Source: RZYY01 sp036794825 (lineage in GTDB: Bacteria; Bacteroidota; Bacteroidia; Bacteroidales; 4484-276). Taken from it: a stretch of 64,000 bases of DNA. Location: the NCBI GenBank assembly GCA_036794825.1, contig DAIRGA010000005.1, positions 62,001-126,000 of the forward strand. The letters are read 5' to 3'. The stretch's first letter is position 1. Every line of letters begins with the position of its first letter. The notes under the pieces were generated by a model. It was not told the origin of the DNA. It saw only the letters and a program-made list of their open reading frames with translations, and did no database searches. The position numbers were made by a program, and so were the translations under genes. Below, piece by piece: positions 24,758 through 33,740 of this stretch.

Positions 24758-24818
24758 ACCTAATGCCTATCGAATGATGGATCGTGGAAAAAGAAATAAT
24801 TCAAATTCCGAATGAAAA

Positions 24819-25412
24819 ATGAATGAAAATCAAAATTTAGAAAACTGGATGAGATTTCTCAATCCTGAAAATTTAAGAGGTAATCTGATGCTATCATCAT
24901 TGTACATTGCCTTTTTTGAATCGTTTAAGGACTATTTTGTTAGCAGCGTAAGAGGGTTTTACACAACTGGGTTCTCCGGAGACAAAGAAATTATTTCAAA
25001 AGATTACAATTTGAAAGTTAAGTCAAAAAGCAAGAATCTGACTGAAGCAACGCTTTTATGGTTTAAGGAGGGCAATGCAATTACTGATAATGACTTAGCA
25101 ATCTTTGAAGAACTAAGAAAATGCAGAAATAAATGCGCTCATGATCTGATGAATTTACTTTTTGATGGACTTTCTGAAGACTTGCCTGAGAAGTTCAATC
25201 AGCTTTTTCATCTGTGGGTAAAAATTGAGAAATGGTGGATCATTAATATTGAAATACCTACTGAAACAGGAGAAGATAATGTTTCTGAAATAAATGGAGA
25301 TGAGATAATAGCTCATTCCCAAGTAATAAAAAAGCTCATTTTTGATGTGCTTGCTGGAGATGAGAAACAGTTGTCTTATTACAGAGATCAAATATTAAAG
25401 AGCAGTAATTAG
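24819..25412 (+). CDS. Putative HEPN-domain protein
   Basis: The 197-residue helical protein contains the HEPN ribonuclease-type motif R-N-x3-H (RNKCAH, R103-H108), embedded in a FEELRKCRNKCAHDL helix. HEPN proteins often act as RNases in toxin-antitoxin and abortive-infection systems. No nucleotidyltransferase (MNT) partner is adjacent, so pairing is unclear. It lies 61 bp after the DUF4268 gene, on the same strand. Only the motif supports the call. Confidence 0.6.
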   Translation: MNENQNLENWMRFLNPENLRGNLMLSSLYIAFFESFKDYFVSSVRGFYTTGFSGDKEIISKDYNLKVKSKSKNLTEATLLWFKEGNAITDNDLAIFEELRKCRNKCAHDLMNLLFDGLSEDLPEKFNQLFHLWVKIEKWWIINIEIPTETGEDNVSEINGDEIIAHSQVIKKLIFDVLAGDEKQLSYYRDQILKSSN

Positions 25413-25544
25413 CAAATTCAAAAATGCTGAACAGGTTCATGAAACCGACTCGGACACTCAGTTACAAATAGTTCCAGTCTCAGTCCGAAAAGACAAATGC
25501 AAGGCTGTTGCATCAAATGTTTTGTTAATTATTCAAAATAAATC

Positions 25545-25556
25545 AACCTATAGGTT
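25545..25556. promoter_or_regulatory. 12-bp palindrome AACCTATAGGTT, candidate operator of the TA triad
   Basis: This perfect palindrome ends 6 bases before the toxin ATG. HTH antitoxins normally repress their own operon through such sites, so it is the likely binding site of the protein at 26128-26595. Confidence 0.5.
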
Positions 25557-25562
25557 TACATT

Positions 25563-26144
25563 ATGCAAATTGAAGCTATCTTTGCAATCGTAAAAAACAG
25601 TCTTTTAGCTGTTAAATTTAAAGGGAAACGTATTGATGAATTTGCTTTGTTGTTCAGAAACTGGAATGATGTAGCCTTTTTGGAACAGTTTTTTGAAGAC
25701 CACAAGGCAGACCTGCAAAGCGGGTTTTTTGGGGAGATTACTGTTGAAAACGCTGTATTTCGCACAATTGAAGAGGCAGAAAAAATGGAAACTTACATCA
25801 GAACCTGTGCAAAAAAAGGACAAATTGATCCGTACAACACTTTGCAGGATTTGGTTTTCAAACCTTTGCAAAAGGATGACAGCTCGTTTCAGCATGTAAA
25901 GAGCAAAGCTTACGGCCAAAACAATCCTTCCTGGTTGCGCCTGTATGCTGTCAGGATTCACCAAAACCTCTATGTTGTGTCGGGTGGCGCCATTAAACTC
26001 ACAGCAAAAATGAACGACAAGCCTCACCTGGTTCATGAATTGAAAAAACTGGAAGAAACAAAAGAATACCTGAAAGAGGTAGGCCTTTATGAGGAAGCCG
26101 ATTATGAATTTATTGAGATTACTAACTATGACAAAGAAATTTAA
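25563..26144 (+). CDS. Putative toxin of a toxin-antitoxin-chaperone module
   Basis: The 193-residue protein is the first gene of a three-gene set. It ends with a basic and hydrophobic beta-rich block (SWLRLYAVRIHQNLYVVSGG) typical of large RelE/HigB-like or phage-derived toxins, followed by an acidic tail. The HTH antitoxin gene starts inside its last 17 bp, and a SecB-like chaperone gene follows, the same order (toxin, antitoxin, chaperone) as the mycobacterial HigB-HigA-SecB type. No catalytic residues can be named with certainty. The toxin role is mainly inferred from gene order. Confidence 0.6.
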   Translation: MQIEAIFAIVKNSLLAVKFKGKRIDEFALLFRNWNDVAFLEQFFEDHKADLQSGFFGEITVENAVFRTIEEAEKMETYIRTCAKKGQIDPYNTLQDLVFKPLQKDDSSFQHVKSKAYGQNNPSWLRLYAVRIHQNLYVVSGGAIKLTAKMNDKPHLVHELKKLEETKEYLKEVGLYEEADYEFIEITNYDKEI

Positions 26145-26595
26145 TAACAAGCTGGAACAGATCGTGTCACTTGAACCCAGTCAATGGCACGAAGATGCGG
26201 CTTTTCGAAATGAGAATAAGGTTTGGTTGCGACGCTCTCAAAAGGTAGCATTAAAAATTCTCCGAACCTTGCGGTCTAAAAACATGAGTCAACGGGATTT
26301 AGCTGTCAAAATGGGGGTTTCAGCACAGATGGTGAATAAATGGGTTAAAGGGACGGAAAACTTCACTTTTGAAACTATTTCCAAGTTAGAAAACGCCCTG
26401 GAAATTGAATTGATGGAGGTGGTCGATACGGAAAACAAGACCTCGCAGGAAAATCCTACGATGGCTGTTCAGGTATCCCGGGCTGCTGCAAAAGATATTC
26501 TATGGATAGAAAAGACACGCGGCAAACAAATAATCCTGCCGGTTGCCGGTAATTTCAGTTATTGGAAAAGCAGTCAAACTTCACAGGTAAACTAA
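26128..26595 (+). CDS. HTH antitoxin with C-terminal extension
   Basis: This is a 155-residue protein with an XRE-type helix-turn-helix at about 50-105 (SQRDLAVKMGVSAQMVNKWV). An extension of about 45 residues follows, containing hydrophobic patches and an aromatic end (FSYWKSSQ). In toxin-antitoxin-chaperone systems such an extension is the chaperone-addiction region that makes the antitoxin depend on its SecB-like partner; that role is inferred here. The ATG at 26128 overlaps the toxin gene, and the stop overlaps the next ATG as TAATG. A longer frame from 26089 is less likely. Confidence 0.78.
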   Translation: MTKKFNNKLEQIVSLEPSQWHEDAAFRNENKVWLRRSQKVALKILRTLRSKNMSQRDLAVKMGVSAQMVNKWVKGTENFTFETISKLENALEIELMEVVDTENKTSQENPTMAVQVSRAAAKDILWIEKTRGKQIILPVAGNFSYWKSSQTSQVN

Positions 26596-27038
26596 TGGAA
26601 CAGAATAAAGTAGGTTTCGCTTTGCGAAAAATTTCTACGGAGGAGTTTGCTACTTACGAATCAGAGTTAATTGAAAACCAGGAGGTAAAACTGAGCGCTG
26701 GAATTAATTTTGGAATCAACACCCAAAGTAAGGTATTAGCCTGTATTTCCCGATTTGAGTTTATTCTTAGTGAAAATCCTTTACTGCTGATTCAGGTAAA
26801 ATATGAATTTGAAATCGAGCCAAATACCTGGAATAGTTTGATGGATAAGGATTTGATGAAAATCACCTTTCCAAAAGAATTTATGCATCATTTAGCAACC
26901 ATCAGTGTTGGAACTACCCGTGGAGTACTCCATGCAAAAACCGAAAACAGTCAATACAATGCATTAATTTTACCGCTGATCAATGTAACAGAATTAATTC
27001 GTGAAAATATGTCGTTTGATCTTTCAAAAACTCTGTAA
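26595..27038 (+). CDS. SecB-like chaperone of the TA module
   Basis: The 147-residue protein has the length of SecB. It has a beta-rich core (LACISRFEFILSENPLLLIQ) and a C-terminal block ISVGTTRGVLHAKT...LILPLINVTEL. The last block resembles the SecB-type segment vsrGtfp...lapvN. SecB-like proteins that control a neighbouring antitoxin are known from TAC systems. The start at 26595 is chosen because it overlaps the antitoxin stop (TAATG); a start at 26562 would add 11 residues. SecB kinship is inferred by pattern and is moderately sure. Confidence 0.65.
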   Translation: MEQNKVGFALRKISTEEFATYESELIENQEVKLSAGINFGINTQSKVLACISRFEFILSENPLLLIQVKYEFEIEPNTWNSLMDKDLMKITFPKEFMHHLATISVGTTRGVLHAKTENSQYNALILPLINVTELIRENMSFDLSKTL

Positions 27039-27369
27039 AGAGATAGTCTATTTACGTTTATCCAGTTTGTAATCAATTGAAATGCATTCCTCAATACACC
27101 TCTCATGCTTATTCTATGATTCACACTTAGGTTTTTTTGAATTGTTTGTTGATTAAACCAAATCATGAAAAACTTGGTGAATGCAGATTTAAACATCTTA
27201 AAAGCAATGTCCAAAGCGCTGAAATCCCGTAAGGCAACCTGGTGATGAAGTTGCAATTAATGCCGGTACTATTTGATAAATAAGTAGTTGTGAAAATTTT
27301 CCCGTTATAGAGGATTTTGTTAATTAATTGTAAAATAATGGAAAAAATGCCGGATCCGCTAAAAAATAT
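27039..27369. other. Intergenic stretch after the TA triad
   Basis: No gene or clear terminator is seen here. The stretch is AT-rich and ends at the promoter box before the Abi leader. Confidence 0.5.
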
Positions 27370-27377
27370 TACTTTTG
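27370..27377 (+). promoter_or_regulatory. -7 promoter box (TACTTTTG) of the Abi_2 leader
   Basis: TACTTTTG fits TAnnTTTG exactly. A start point near 27384 would place two terminator-like hairpins inside the leader before the Abi gene at 27514. Confidence 0.55.
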
Positions 27378-27383
27378 CACCAA

Positions 27384-27495
27384 CCGTACCCGTTCTGCTT
27401 CCCGTAAGATCAGCTAACGGGTCTTTTTTTATGACAACAATTCTATTCAATACACCCCCCATGCTTCTCTCTGATGCACACCCAGGGGGTTTTTT
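27384..27495 (+). ncRNA. Terminator-rich leader or small RNA before Abi_2, possibly abiF-type
   Basis: Hairpin 1: ACCCGTT (27388-27394) pairs with AACGGGT (27416-27422), with inner CTG/CAG and CTT/AAG pairs, and is followed by seven T. Hairpin 2: ACCCCCC (from about 27453) pairs with AGGGGGT (27484-27490), followed by TTTTTT. Both look like rho-independent terminators, so most transcripts from the 27370 promoter would be a short RNA of about 45 or 110 bases. Structured RNAs called abiF are known beside Abi_2-family genes, so this may be an RNA regulator or RNA partner of the Abi protein. Its match to that family is untested. Confidence 0.5.
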
Positions 27496-27513
27496 CTTAT
27501 CTAAAAAGTCTTC

Positions 27514-28413
27514 ATGAAAATGCCAAAGCCAGCAAGAAAGATCCAGGATCAAATAGAATTGCTTAAAAGCAGAAACATGTCATTCGGCGATATTGAAAAG
27601 GCATCCCATTTTCTCTCAAACATAAGTTATTATCGTTTAAAAGGGTACTGGTGGGAAATGCAAGACAATAAGATTCAACATCACTTTTCTGACAATTCGT
27701 CTTTCGAAGATGTAATCAGTATTTATAATTTTGACAGAAACTTCCGGCTGATCGTTTTTAATGCCATTGAACGTATCGAAATTTCATTGAGAACAAAGTT
27801 AATATACCATATGTCATTGGGATATGGACCCTATTGGTATTACAATCCATCCTTATTTCAAGAGCAAAAAAAATTGGCATCATTTCTTTCAAAAGTATTT
27901 CAGGATATGGGTTTAAGTAGTGAGGAGTTTATTATTAAACATTTTGAAAACCACCCTAATGAGCACCCTGAAAGTTGGAAAGCATTTGAAGTACTAACAC
28001 TTGGAACACTATCAAAGCTTTATCAAAACATTCAACATCAACTTCCTGAGAAAAATCAAATTGCAAAGGACTTTGGATTGAATAATCAAAAATACCTGGC
28101 AAGTTGGCTGTTGACAATTACAGTTATCCGCAACATAATTGCACATCACTCCAGATTATGGAACAGAGTAATAATCAACAAATATGATTGGCCCAGACAA
28201 TCAATAAAACCATTATTATCTTATGTGCCTGATAATCATCAAAGACGCAAGATTTTCCCAATTTTGTCAGCCATAATTTACATGATCAATGAAATTAGCC
28301 CTGGAAATCATATTAAGGATGAATTAGTGAGTCTTTTCGCAGATAACCCAACCATTCAGCTTGTTAGAATGGGTTTTCCCCAAAACTGGAGTAACGAACC
28401 AATTTGGCAATAA
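27514..28413 (+). CDS. Abi_2 (AbiD/AbiF) family abortive-infection protein
   Basis: The 299-residue protein matches Abi_2. It has the N-terminal ISYYRLKGYWW block (37-47), the central IYNFDRNFRLIVFNAIERIE (70-89) and the C-terminal IRNIIAHHSRLWNR (205-218), whose R206-N-x3-H211 is a HEPN-type RNase motif. Such proteins stop growth of phage-infected cells, probably by RNA cleavage. A start at 27514 or at the next Met, two codons later, is possible. The hsdR ATG follows the stop with no gap, so Abi and HsdR are made together. Confidence 0.88.
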   Translation: MKMPKPARKIQDQIELLKSRNMSFGDIEKASHFLSNISYYRLKGYWWEMQDNKIQHHFSDNSSFEDVISIYNFDRNFRLIVFNAIERIEISLRTKLIYHMSLGYGPYWYYNPSLFQEQKKLASFLSKVFQDMGLSSEEFIIKHFENHPNEHPESWKAFEVLTLGTLSKLYQNIQHQLPEKNQIAKDFGLNNQKYLASWLLTITVIRNIIAHHSRLWNRVIINKYDWPRQSIKPLLSYVPDNHQRRKIFPILSAIIYMINEISPGNHIKDELVSLFADNPTIQLVRMGFPQNWSNEPIWQ

Positions 28414-31296
28414 ATGTCCAAACAACCCGAACAAATACTGGAAGACAACCTGGTGACTCAACTTGAGAAGTTGGGGTACGATTACATTCCGGTCAGCAGC
28501 GAAAAAGAGCTGCTTGCCAACCTCAAAACCCAGGTAGAGAAGCACAACAGAATCACGCTGTCGGACAGGGAATTTGACCGGGTGCTCAATGTTCTCAGCA
28601 AAGGATCGGTGTTCGATAAAGCCAAAATTCTCAGGGAGAAACAACACATCCAGCGGGATAACGGCGACAGCCTGTACTTTGATTTTATCGAACTGGACAA
28701 CTGGTGCCAGAATGAGTTTCAGGTTACCCGCCAGGTGAACATGGAGGGAAGCTACAAAAACCGCTACGACGTTACCCTACTCATCAATGGCTTGCCATTG
28801 GTACAGATCGAACTCAAACGCCGGGGAATAGAACTGAAAGAGGCTTTCAACCAGGTAAACCGCTATCAGCGCCACTCTTACTGGGCTTCCAGCGGATTGT
28901 TTCAGTACATCCAGATTTTCGTTATCAGCAACGGCGTCAACACAAAGTATTACGCCAACAACAAATACCAGTCGTTCAAACATACTTTCTACTGGAGCGA
29001 CGAAAAGAACCAGACCATCACCCAGCTTGAAAAGTTTGCTTTCAACTTTCTGGATACGTGCCATATCTCCAAGATGATTTGCCGGTACATCGTGCTGAGC
29101 GAGGCAAATAAAATACTGATGGTGTTGCGACCTTACCAGTACTATGCCGTTGAATCGCTGGTTGACAGGGCGATCAACAGCAATAAAGACGGTTACATCT
29201 GGCATACCACAGGCTCAGGAAAAACGCTGACTGCCTTCAAGGCAAGTCAGATACTGATGAGGCTGCCACAGGTGAAAAAGGTGGTTTTTGTGGTGGATCG
29301 CAAAGACCTCGATTATCAGACTGCAAAGGAGTTCAACAGTTTCAGCAAGGGAAGCATTGACAGCACCGACAACACCAACACGCTGGTCAGGCAGTTTCAG
29401 GACGACACTAAACTGATTGTTACCACCATCCAAAAGCTCAACAGCGCTATCAGCAAAAAACGTTATGAAACACGGATGGACAAGCTTAAAGAGGAACGGA
29501 TCGTCTTTATCTTTGACGAATGTCACCGCTCACAGTTTGGTGAAACCCATGCCCGGATCAGGGAATATTTTAACAACATTCAGTTTTTCGGATTTACGGG
29601 AACCCCAATCTTTGCCGATAATGCAGTCAAGAATGAAAAAGGCAAACGTACCACCACCGAATTATTTGGCGAATGTCTGCACAAATACGTGATCACCGAT
29701 GCCATCAGAGACGGGAACGTGCTGAAATTTTCGGTGGAATATGTGGGAAGGTACAAACAGAAAGACGACAGCAAAACCAACCTCGATATTGAGGTCGAAG
29801 ACATTGACACCAAAGAGCTGATGGAATCACCGTTGAGGTTAAACAAGGTGGCAGATTATATCCTGGCGCATCACCAGCGCAAAACCTACAACAAAGAGTT
29901 TACAGCCATTTTCTGTGTCAGCAGCATCGAAACACTGATTAAATATTACGACCTATTCAAACAGAAAAAAGAGGAAGGGCTGCACAATTACAGGGTGGTC
30001 AGTATTTTTTCCTACACCACCAATGAAGAGGACAAGGAAGCCCAGGGGTTTATCCCGGAGGAACTGTCAGTTGCCGAAGAACCCAAAGTCCTGTATGGTC
30101 TGCAAAAGCACAGCAGGGAAAAGCTGGACGAAATTATTGCCGATTACAACAAGATGTATGGCACAAGCTATTCCACCAAAGACAGCGAATCGTTTTACAA
30201 CTATTTCAACGACATTTCAAAGCGGATCAAAGACAGGGAGAGAATAGATTTTCAGGAAAAGGACAGGGTGGATATTTTGCTCGTGGTAAATATGTTTCTC
30301 ACCGGTTTTGATGCCAAGAAAGTGAACACGATGTATGTGGACAAGAACCTGCGATTTCACGGGCTTGTCCAGGCTTACTCGCGCACCAACAGGGTGCTGA
30401 ATGAGCAGAAATCGCAGGGCAATATTGTGGTGTTTCGCAACCTGAAAAAAGCCACTGATGAAGCTATTACCCTGTTCTCGAACAAGAATGCCAAAGATGT
30501 GATCATCATGCAGCCTTACGAGGTGTATGTAAAGCTGTTTAATGAAGCATTTATTGAGTTGCTGAAAATAACTCCGACCGTCGGCAGCGTCAACAACCTG
30601 CCGAGTGAAACCGAGGAGCTGGAATTTATCAAGGCTTTCAGGGAGCTGATCCGGCTGAAAAACATCCTCACCACTTTTACTGATTTCGACTTTGACGATC
30701 TGGCGATGAATGAGCAGTTGTTCGAGGATTACAAAAGCAAGTACCTCGACCTTTACGAAAAGGTGAAATTCGACCACCAGAAAGAGAAAGTCTCCATTCT
30801 TGAAGATGTGGATTTTGAGCTGGAACTGCTCCACCGCGACGAGATCAATGTGGCATATATCCTGAAGTTGCTGGCAAGCCTGAAACAGACCAAAGAACAT
30901 GAAATGGCTGCCAGGCGCAAGGAAATCCTCGACCTGCTCTCAGGCGAAGCCAGGCTGCGCAGCAAGCGTGAGCTGATCGAAAAGTTCATCCTCGAAAATC
31001 TGCCCCAGATCGAAGATGCTGATAACATCCCCGATGCATTCGAGAAGTTCTGGAATGAGGAGCAACTTGCAGCTTTCAGAAAACTGTGTGAAGAAGAAAA
31101 CCTCTCTACTGACAAGGTGGAGAAGATCATCGAAAGTTACCTCTTTGCCGAAAGAGAACCCTTGCGGGATGAAGTGCTCGACCTGATCCAGGGCAACAAA
31201 CCCTCGGTTCTTCAGCGTAAAAAGGTTGGTGAAAGAATCCTAAATAAAATCCTGCGGTTTGTAGAAACATTTATCAGTGGAATTTCATTGAATTAA
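28414..31296 (+). CDS. hsdR: Type I restriction endonuclease/translocase subunit
   Basis: In this 960-residue protein the N-terminal nuclease has RYDV (D119) and QIELKR (E133, K135). The translocase has HTTGSGKT (264-271), DECH (368-371), and later helicase motifs including GFTGTP and VVNMFLTGFDAK. The C-terminal region (about 750-960) is helical and assembles with HsdM/HsdS. It cuts unmodified DNA after ATP-driven translocation. Unusually, it is about 4.8 kb from hsdS, with accessory defence genes between, but all genes share one strand. Confidence 0.96.
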   Translation: MSKQPEQILEDNLVTQLEKLGYDYIPVSSEKELLANLKTQVEKHNRITLSDREFDRVLNVLSKGSVFDKAKILREKQHIQRDNGDSLYFDFIELDNWCQNEFQVTRQVNMEGSYKNRYDVTLLINGLPLVQIELKRRGIELKEAFNQVNRYQRHSYWASSGLFQYIQIFVISNGVNTKYYANNKYQSFKHTFYWSDEKNQTITQLEKFAFNFLDTCHISKMICRYIVLSEANKILMVLRPYQYYAVESLVDRAINSNKDGYIWHTTGSGKTLTAFKASQILMRLPQVKKVVFVVDRKDLDYQTAKEFNSFSKGSIDSTDNTNTLVRQFQDDTKLIVTTIQKLNSAISKKRYETRMDKLKEERIVFIFDECHRSQFGETHARIREYFNNIQFFGFTGTPIFADNAVKNEKGKRTTTELFGECLHKYVITDAIRDGNVLKFSVEYVGRYKQKDDSKTNLDIEVEDIDTKELMESPLRLNKVADYILAHHQRKTYNKEFTAIFCVSSIETLIKYYDLFKQKKEEGLHNYRVVSIFSYTTNEEDKEAQGFIPEELSVAEEPKVLYGLQKHSREKLDEIIADYNKMYGTSYSTKDSESFYNYFNDISKRIKDRERIDFQEKDRVDILLVVNMFLTGFDAKKVNTMYVDKNLRFHGLVQAYSRTNRVLNEQKSQGNIVVFRNLKKATDEAITLFSNKNAKDVIIMQPYEVYVKLFNEAFIELLKITPTVGSVNNLPSETEELEFIKAFRELIRLKNILTTFTDFDFDDLAMNEQLFEDYKSKYLDLYEKVKFDHQKEKVSILEDVDFELELLHRDEINVAYILKLLASLKQTKEHEMAARRKEILDLLSGEARLRSKRELIEKFILENLPQIEDADNIPDAFEKFWNEEQLAAFRKLCEEENLSTDKVEKIIESYLFAEREPLRDEVLDLIQGNKPSVLQRKKVGERILNKILRFVETFISGISLN

Positions 31297-31506
31297 AATC
31301 AAGAATTATAAAACTAAACAGCATTGGTTCATATCAAAGTTCAAAGATTCAGTCAAGAAGTGACTCAAATCACCTATTCGACCTATTATCAACTTGTGGT
31401 TATTGAAGAAAAAATGCCTTTAAGCCTTGAGGTTTAAGATGACTGAATTCTTCAGATGACTGATTAACAATAATTTGTCCTGAATTTTATTAATGTGTAA
31501 TCGATT

Positions 31507-31938
31507 ATGCCCGTTTACCTTCTCCTTGCCAACCTGATCATTGAGAAAGAGACTGTTGTCCGAAAATATACCGGCGGCCTTGAGCAGTTCCGGTTGGACT
31601 ACAAAATTGGTGGAAACAATTTTCACCAGGAAGACGATGAGCTGTTCTGCATTGCCAGAATGAATGTGGATGAATACGACCTGGAGCGCCACACGGAAAA
31701 GGGGCTTCACTATGACTGGGAGCAGGACTTCTCCACCGACTTTGTGATTAAAAGGCGTTTCGACGAACCGCTGTGGCCTGCCCCCTGGCTACAATACAGC
31801 GGCCTTTTTGCCTGGCACATCAACGCCAAAGCGGAGCAAATAGCCCGCGCCTTTGAAATCGGAGCGACATCAGTTGATGAAATCATGGCACAGAGGGATA
31901 AAGGTATTGAGCTACTTGGCCCGATAAGGAGTTTTTGA
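31507..31938 (+). CDS. Hypothetical protein, mobile-element type
   Basis: The 143-residue soluble protein starts MPVYLLLANLII and is rich in acidic and aromatic residues (RHTEKGLHYDWEQDFSTDF, WPAPWLQYSGLFAWH). I recall similar small proteins in Bacteroidota integrative elements, but no function is known to me. No membrane segment or catalytic motif is visible. The 210 bp before it hold no recognised gene. Confidence 0.65.
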   Translation: MPVYLLLANLIIEKETVVRKYTGGLEQFRLDYKIGGNNFHQEDDELFCIARMNVDEYDLERHTEKGLHYDWEQDFSTDFVIKRRFDEPLWPAPWLQYSGLFAWHINAKAEQIARAFEIGATSVDEIMAQRDKGIELLGPIRSF

Positions 31939-31970
31939 AAAGTAGAACAACCGGAAAATAAACTATTACC

Positions 31971-33233
31971 ATGAAAAACAACCTGATTTTTGTCTGTTTG
32001 CTGATGATGCTGGCAGCTTGTAACGAGTTGACCAGTGAGGAGTATTTTCTTCAGGGATTAAAAAAAGTGCAAAAAGCTGACTTTACAGGGGCTGAAAAAG
32101 ATTTCACAAATGGAATCCGTCTTGCTCCCGATTTACCTGACGGTTACATGCTCAGGGGCACTGCCAAACATGGGTTGCTTGATTACAAGGGCGCCATTGA
32201 AGATTTCACAAAAGCCATAGAGCTTGACACTGCCGGGATTTTCGACATTTATCACAAAAGGGGAACATCAAAAGCCGACATGGGGGATTACGAAGGTGCT
32301 ATTGGCGATTTTACTTTAGCAATAGATAGAAATCCTTACCACGCTGATGCTTTCTTCAACAGGGGTACTTGCTTGTTGAATCTGAATGAACATGCCAGCG
32401 CCATTGCTGATTTTGACATGGCTATTGCAATTAAACCAAATTATGCTAATGCTATCTATAACCGTGGGTTCTCAAGAAAAGAACTTGGTGATACTGCAGG
32501 GGCTATGAAAGATTTCATATTGCTTTTTGATCTCTATCCCAATCACCTTGGATCACTCAAACAGATAGCGGATTTGAGTTATGAATTAATGGAGTACGAA
32601 ATATCATTGGAAGCTCGTGATTGGATTTATGATTTGGATTCAACCGATTCTCATAATGTTTACAAAAGAGGGTTGCTCCATTTTGAAAAGAATGATTTCA
32701 AACTTGCAATTGCTGATTTCAACAGGGTTGTAGCAATGATTGAAACGACTGATCCGATGTTTATCGAAGCCTTGATGGCCAAAGGCAGATCGAAACGCAG
32801 GATTGGAGATAACAGGGGCGCTATAAAAGACTACAACTCAGTATTGGAGATTAATCCTTCACATCCAAATGCTTACATAAATAGAGGCTTGGCTTATGTG
32901 AACATGGATGAGTTTCAAAATGCATTGAACGATTTTTCGAAAGCTATCGAATTAAATCCATCTGATGCCAACTCGTGGTTTAACCGGGCAAATTTGAAGA
33001 GCATGCTGAAAGATCAAAGTGGAGCGCTTGCCGATATTAAGAGTGCAATCATGAACGATTCGACTGTTGCAAATTATTATTGGATTCGGGGTGTTGCTAT
33101 CATTTCGCTTGGAGATAAAGAGCAAGGTTGTGAAGACCTTGTCAAAGCTATCCAAATGGGATCAGTTGCTGCTTCAATAGAGTTTACATCATATTGTGAA
33201 GATGCAATTAATCCTCTATTCCTTGAAAATTGA
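31971..33233 (+). CDS. TPR-repeat lipoprotein
   Basis: The 420-residue protein has a lipoprotein signal (LIFVCLLMMLAAC, Cys near 17). It carries about ten tetratricopeptide repeats from residue 25 to the end, with repeating GAIEDFTKAIELD- and AIADFDMAIAIKPNYANAIYNRG-type units. TPR arrays mediate protein-protein contacts, here in the envelope. The partner is unknown. It is convergent with the minus-strand gene at 33249-33683, and no hairpin terminator is visible between them. Confidence 0.88.
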   Translation: MKNNLIFVCLLMMLAACNELTSEEYFLQGLKKVQKADFTGAEKDFTNGIRLAPDLPDGYMLRGTAKHGLLDYKGAIEDFTKAIELDTAGIFDIYHKRGTSKADMGDYEGAIGDFTLAIDRNPYHADAFFNRGTCLLNLNEHASAIADFDMAIAIKPNYANAIYNRGFSRKELGDTAGAMKDFILLFDLYPNHLGSLKQIADLSYELMEYEISLEARDWIYDLDSTDSHNVYKRGLLHFEKNDFKLAIADFNRVVAMIETTDPMFIEALMAKGRSKRRIGDNRGAIKDYNSVLEINPSHPNAYINRGLAYVNMDEFQNALNDFSKAIELNPSDANSWFNRANLKSMLKDQSGALADIKSAIMNDSTVANYYWIRGVAIISLGDKEQGCEDLVKAIQMGSVAASIEFTSYCEDAINPLFLEN

Positions 33234-33248
33234 GTCAATGTTGAAAAT

Positions 33249-33683
33249 TCAATCCTCACCAGGTTTCATAATAAAGATAGCCGGTGAAGGATCATCAAAG
33301 TCCTGAGCACGTATCTCTGCTTTTAAGGTTACAAGTCTTGACCTGGGATCATTTTGAAACTGTGTTTCGTTTCTTTCCCAATCACCTTTGTTAGGCAGAC
33401 AGCAAATGAACTCATACAGAAGCCTGAACCCTTTTTCTTTCTTTGCTGCAAACACAGCCATCACCAGAATATCCCATAGACGACCTTCATAGTCTTGTTC
33501 CCCGGAGAGTTCCTTTGGAACCTGAACATACTTCGCTTCAACAGCTTGGGTAAGGTAAACTGGGTATTTGAACCCTGCTTCTTTTGAAATTTTCTGATCT
33601 ACAAGGATTAGAACTCCATCTCTCACTGCATTTTTTGTTGAATAGGTGTGGATTACATTACCGAAAATTGGATGTTCATTCAT
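33249..33683 (-). CDS. DUF6573-like protein
   Basis: The 144-residue protein opens with HPIFGNVIHTYSTKNAVRDG and VLILVDQ, then AGFKYPVYLTQAV, the pattern of DUF6573 proteins found on plasmids and integrative elements. The function is unknown. Its ATG is preceded by hairpin leader copy 1 (33692-33735), 9 bases from the stem, in the same arrangement as the three genes upstream. Confidence 0.65.
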   Translation of the reverse strand: MNEHPIFGNVIHTYSTKNAVRDGVLILVDQKISKEAGFKYPVYLTQAVEAKYVQVPKELSGEQDYEGRLWDILVMAVFAAKKEKGFRLLYEFICCLPNKGDWERNETQFQNDPRSRLVTLKAEIRAQDFDDPSPAIFIMKPGED

Positions 33684-33691
33684 TTTGAATT

Positions 33692-33735
33692 ACCTCTGCC
33701 CTGAGGATTTGTTATGGCATCTGGCACAGCCGGTT
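33692..33735 (-). promoter_or_regulatory. Covarying hairpin leader, copy 1
   Basis: In the minus-strand RNA a GGC/GCC stem with GUGCCA in its loop is followed by CCUC-AGGGCA-GAGG. The second stem is at 33693-33696 and 33703-33706. The 3' arm lies 9 bases before the ATG at 33683. The loop is nearly constant among four copies while the stem bases differ and stay paired. Confidence 0.7.
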
Positions 33736-33740
33736 AAAGA

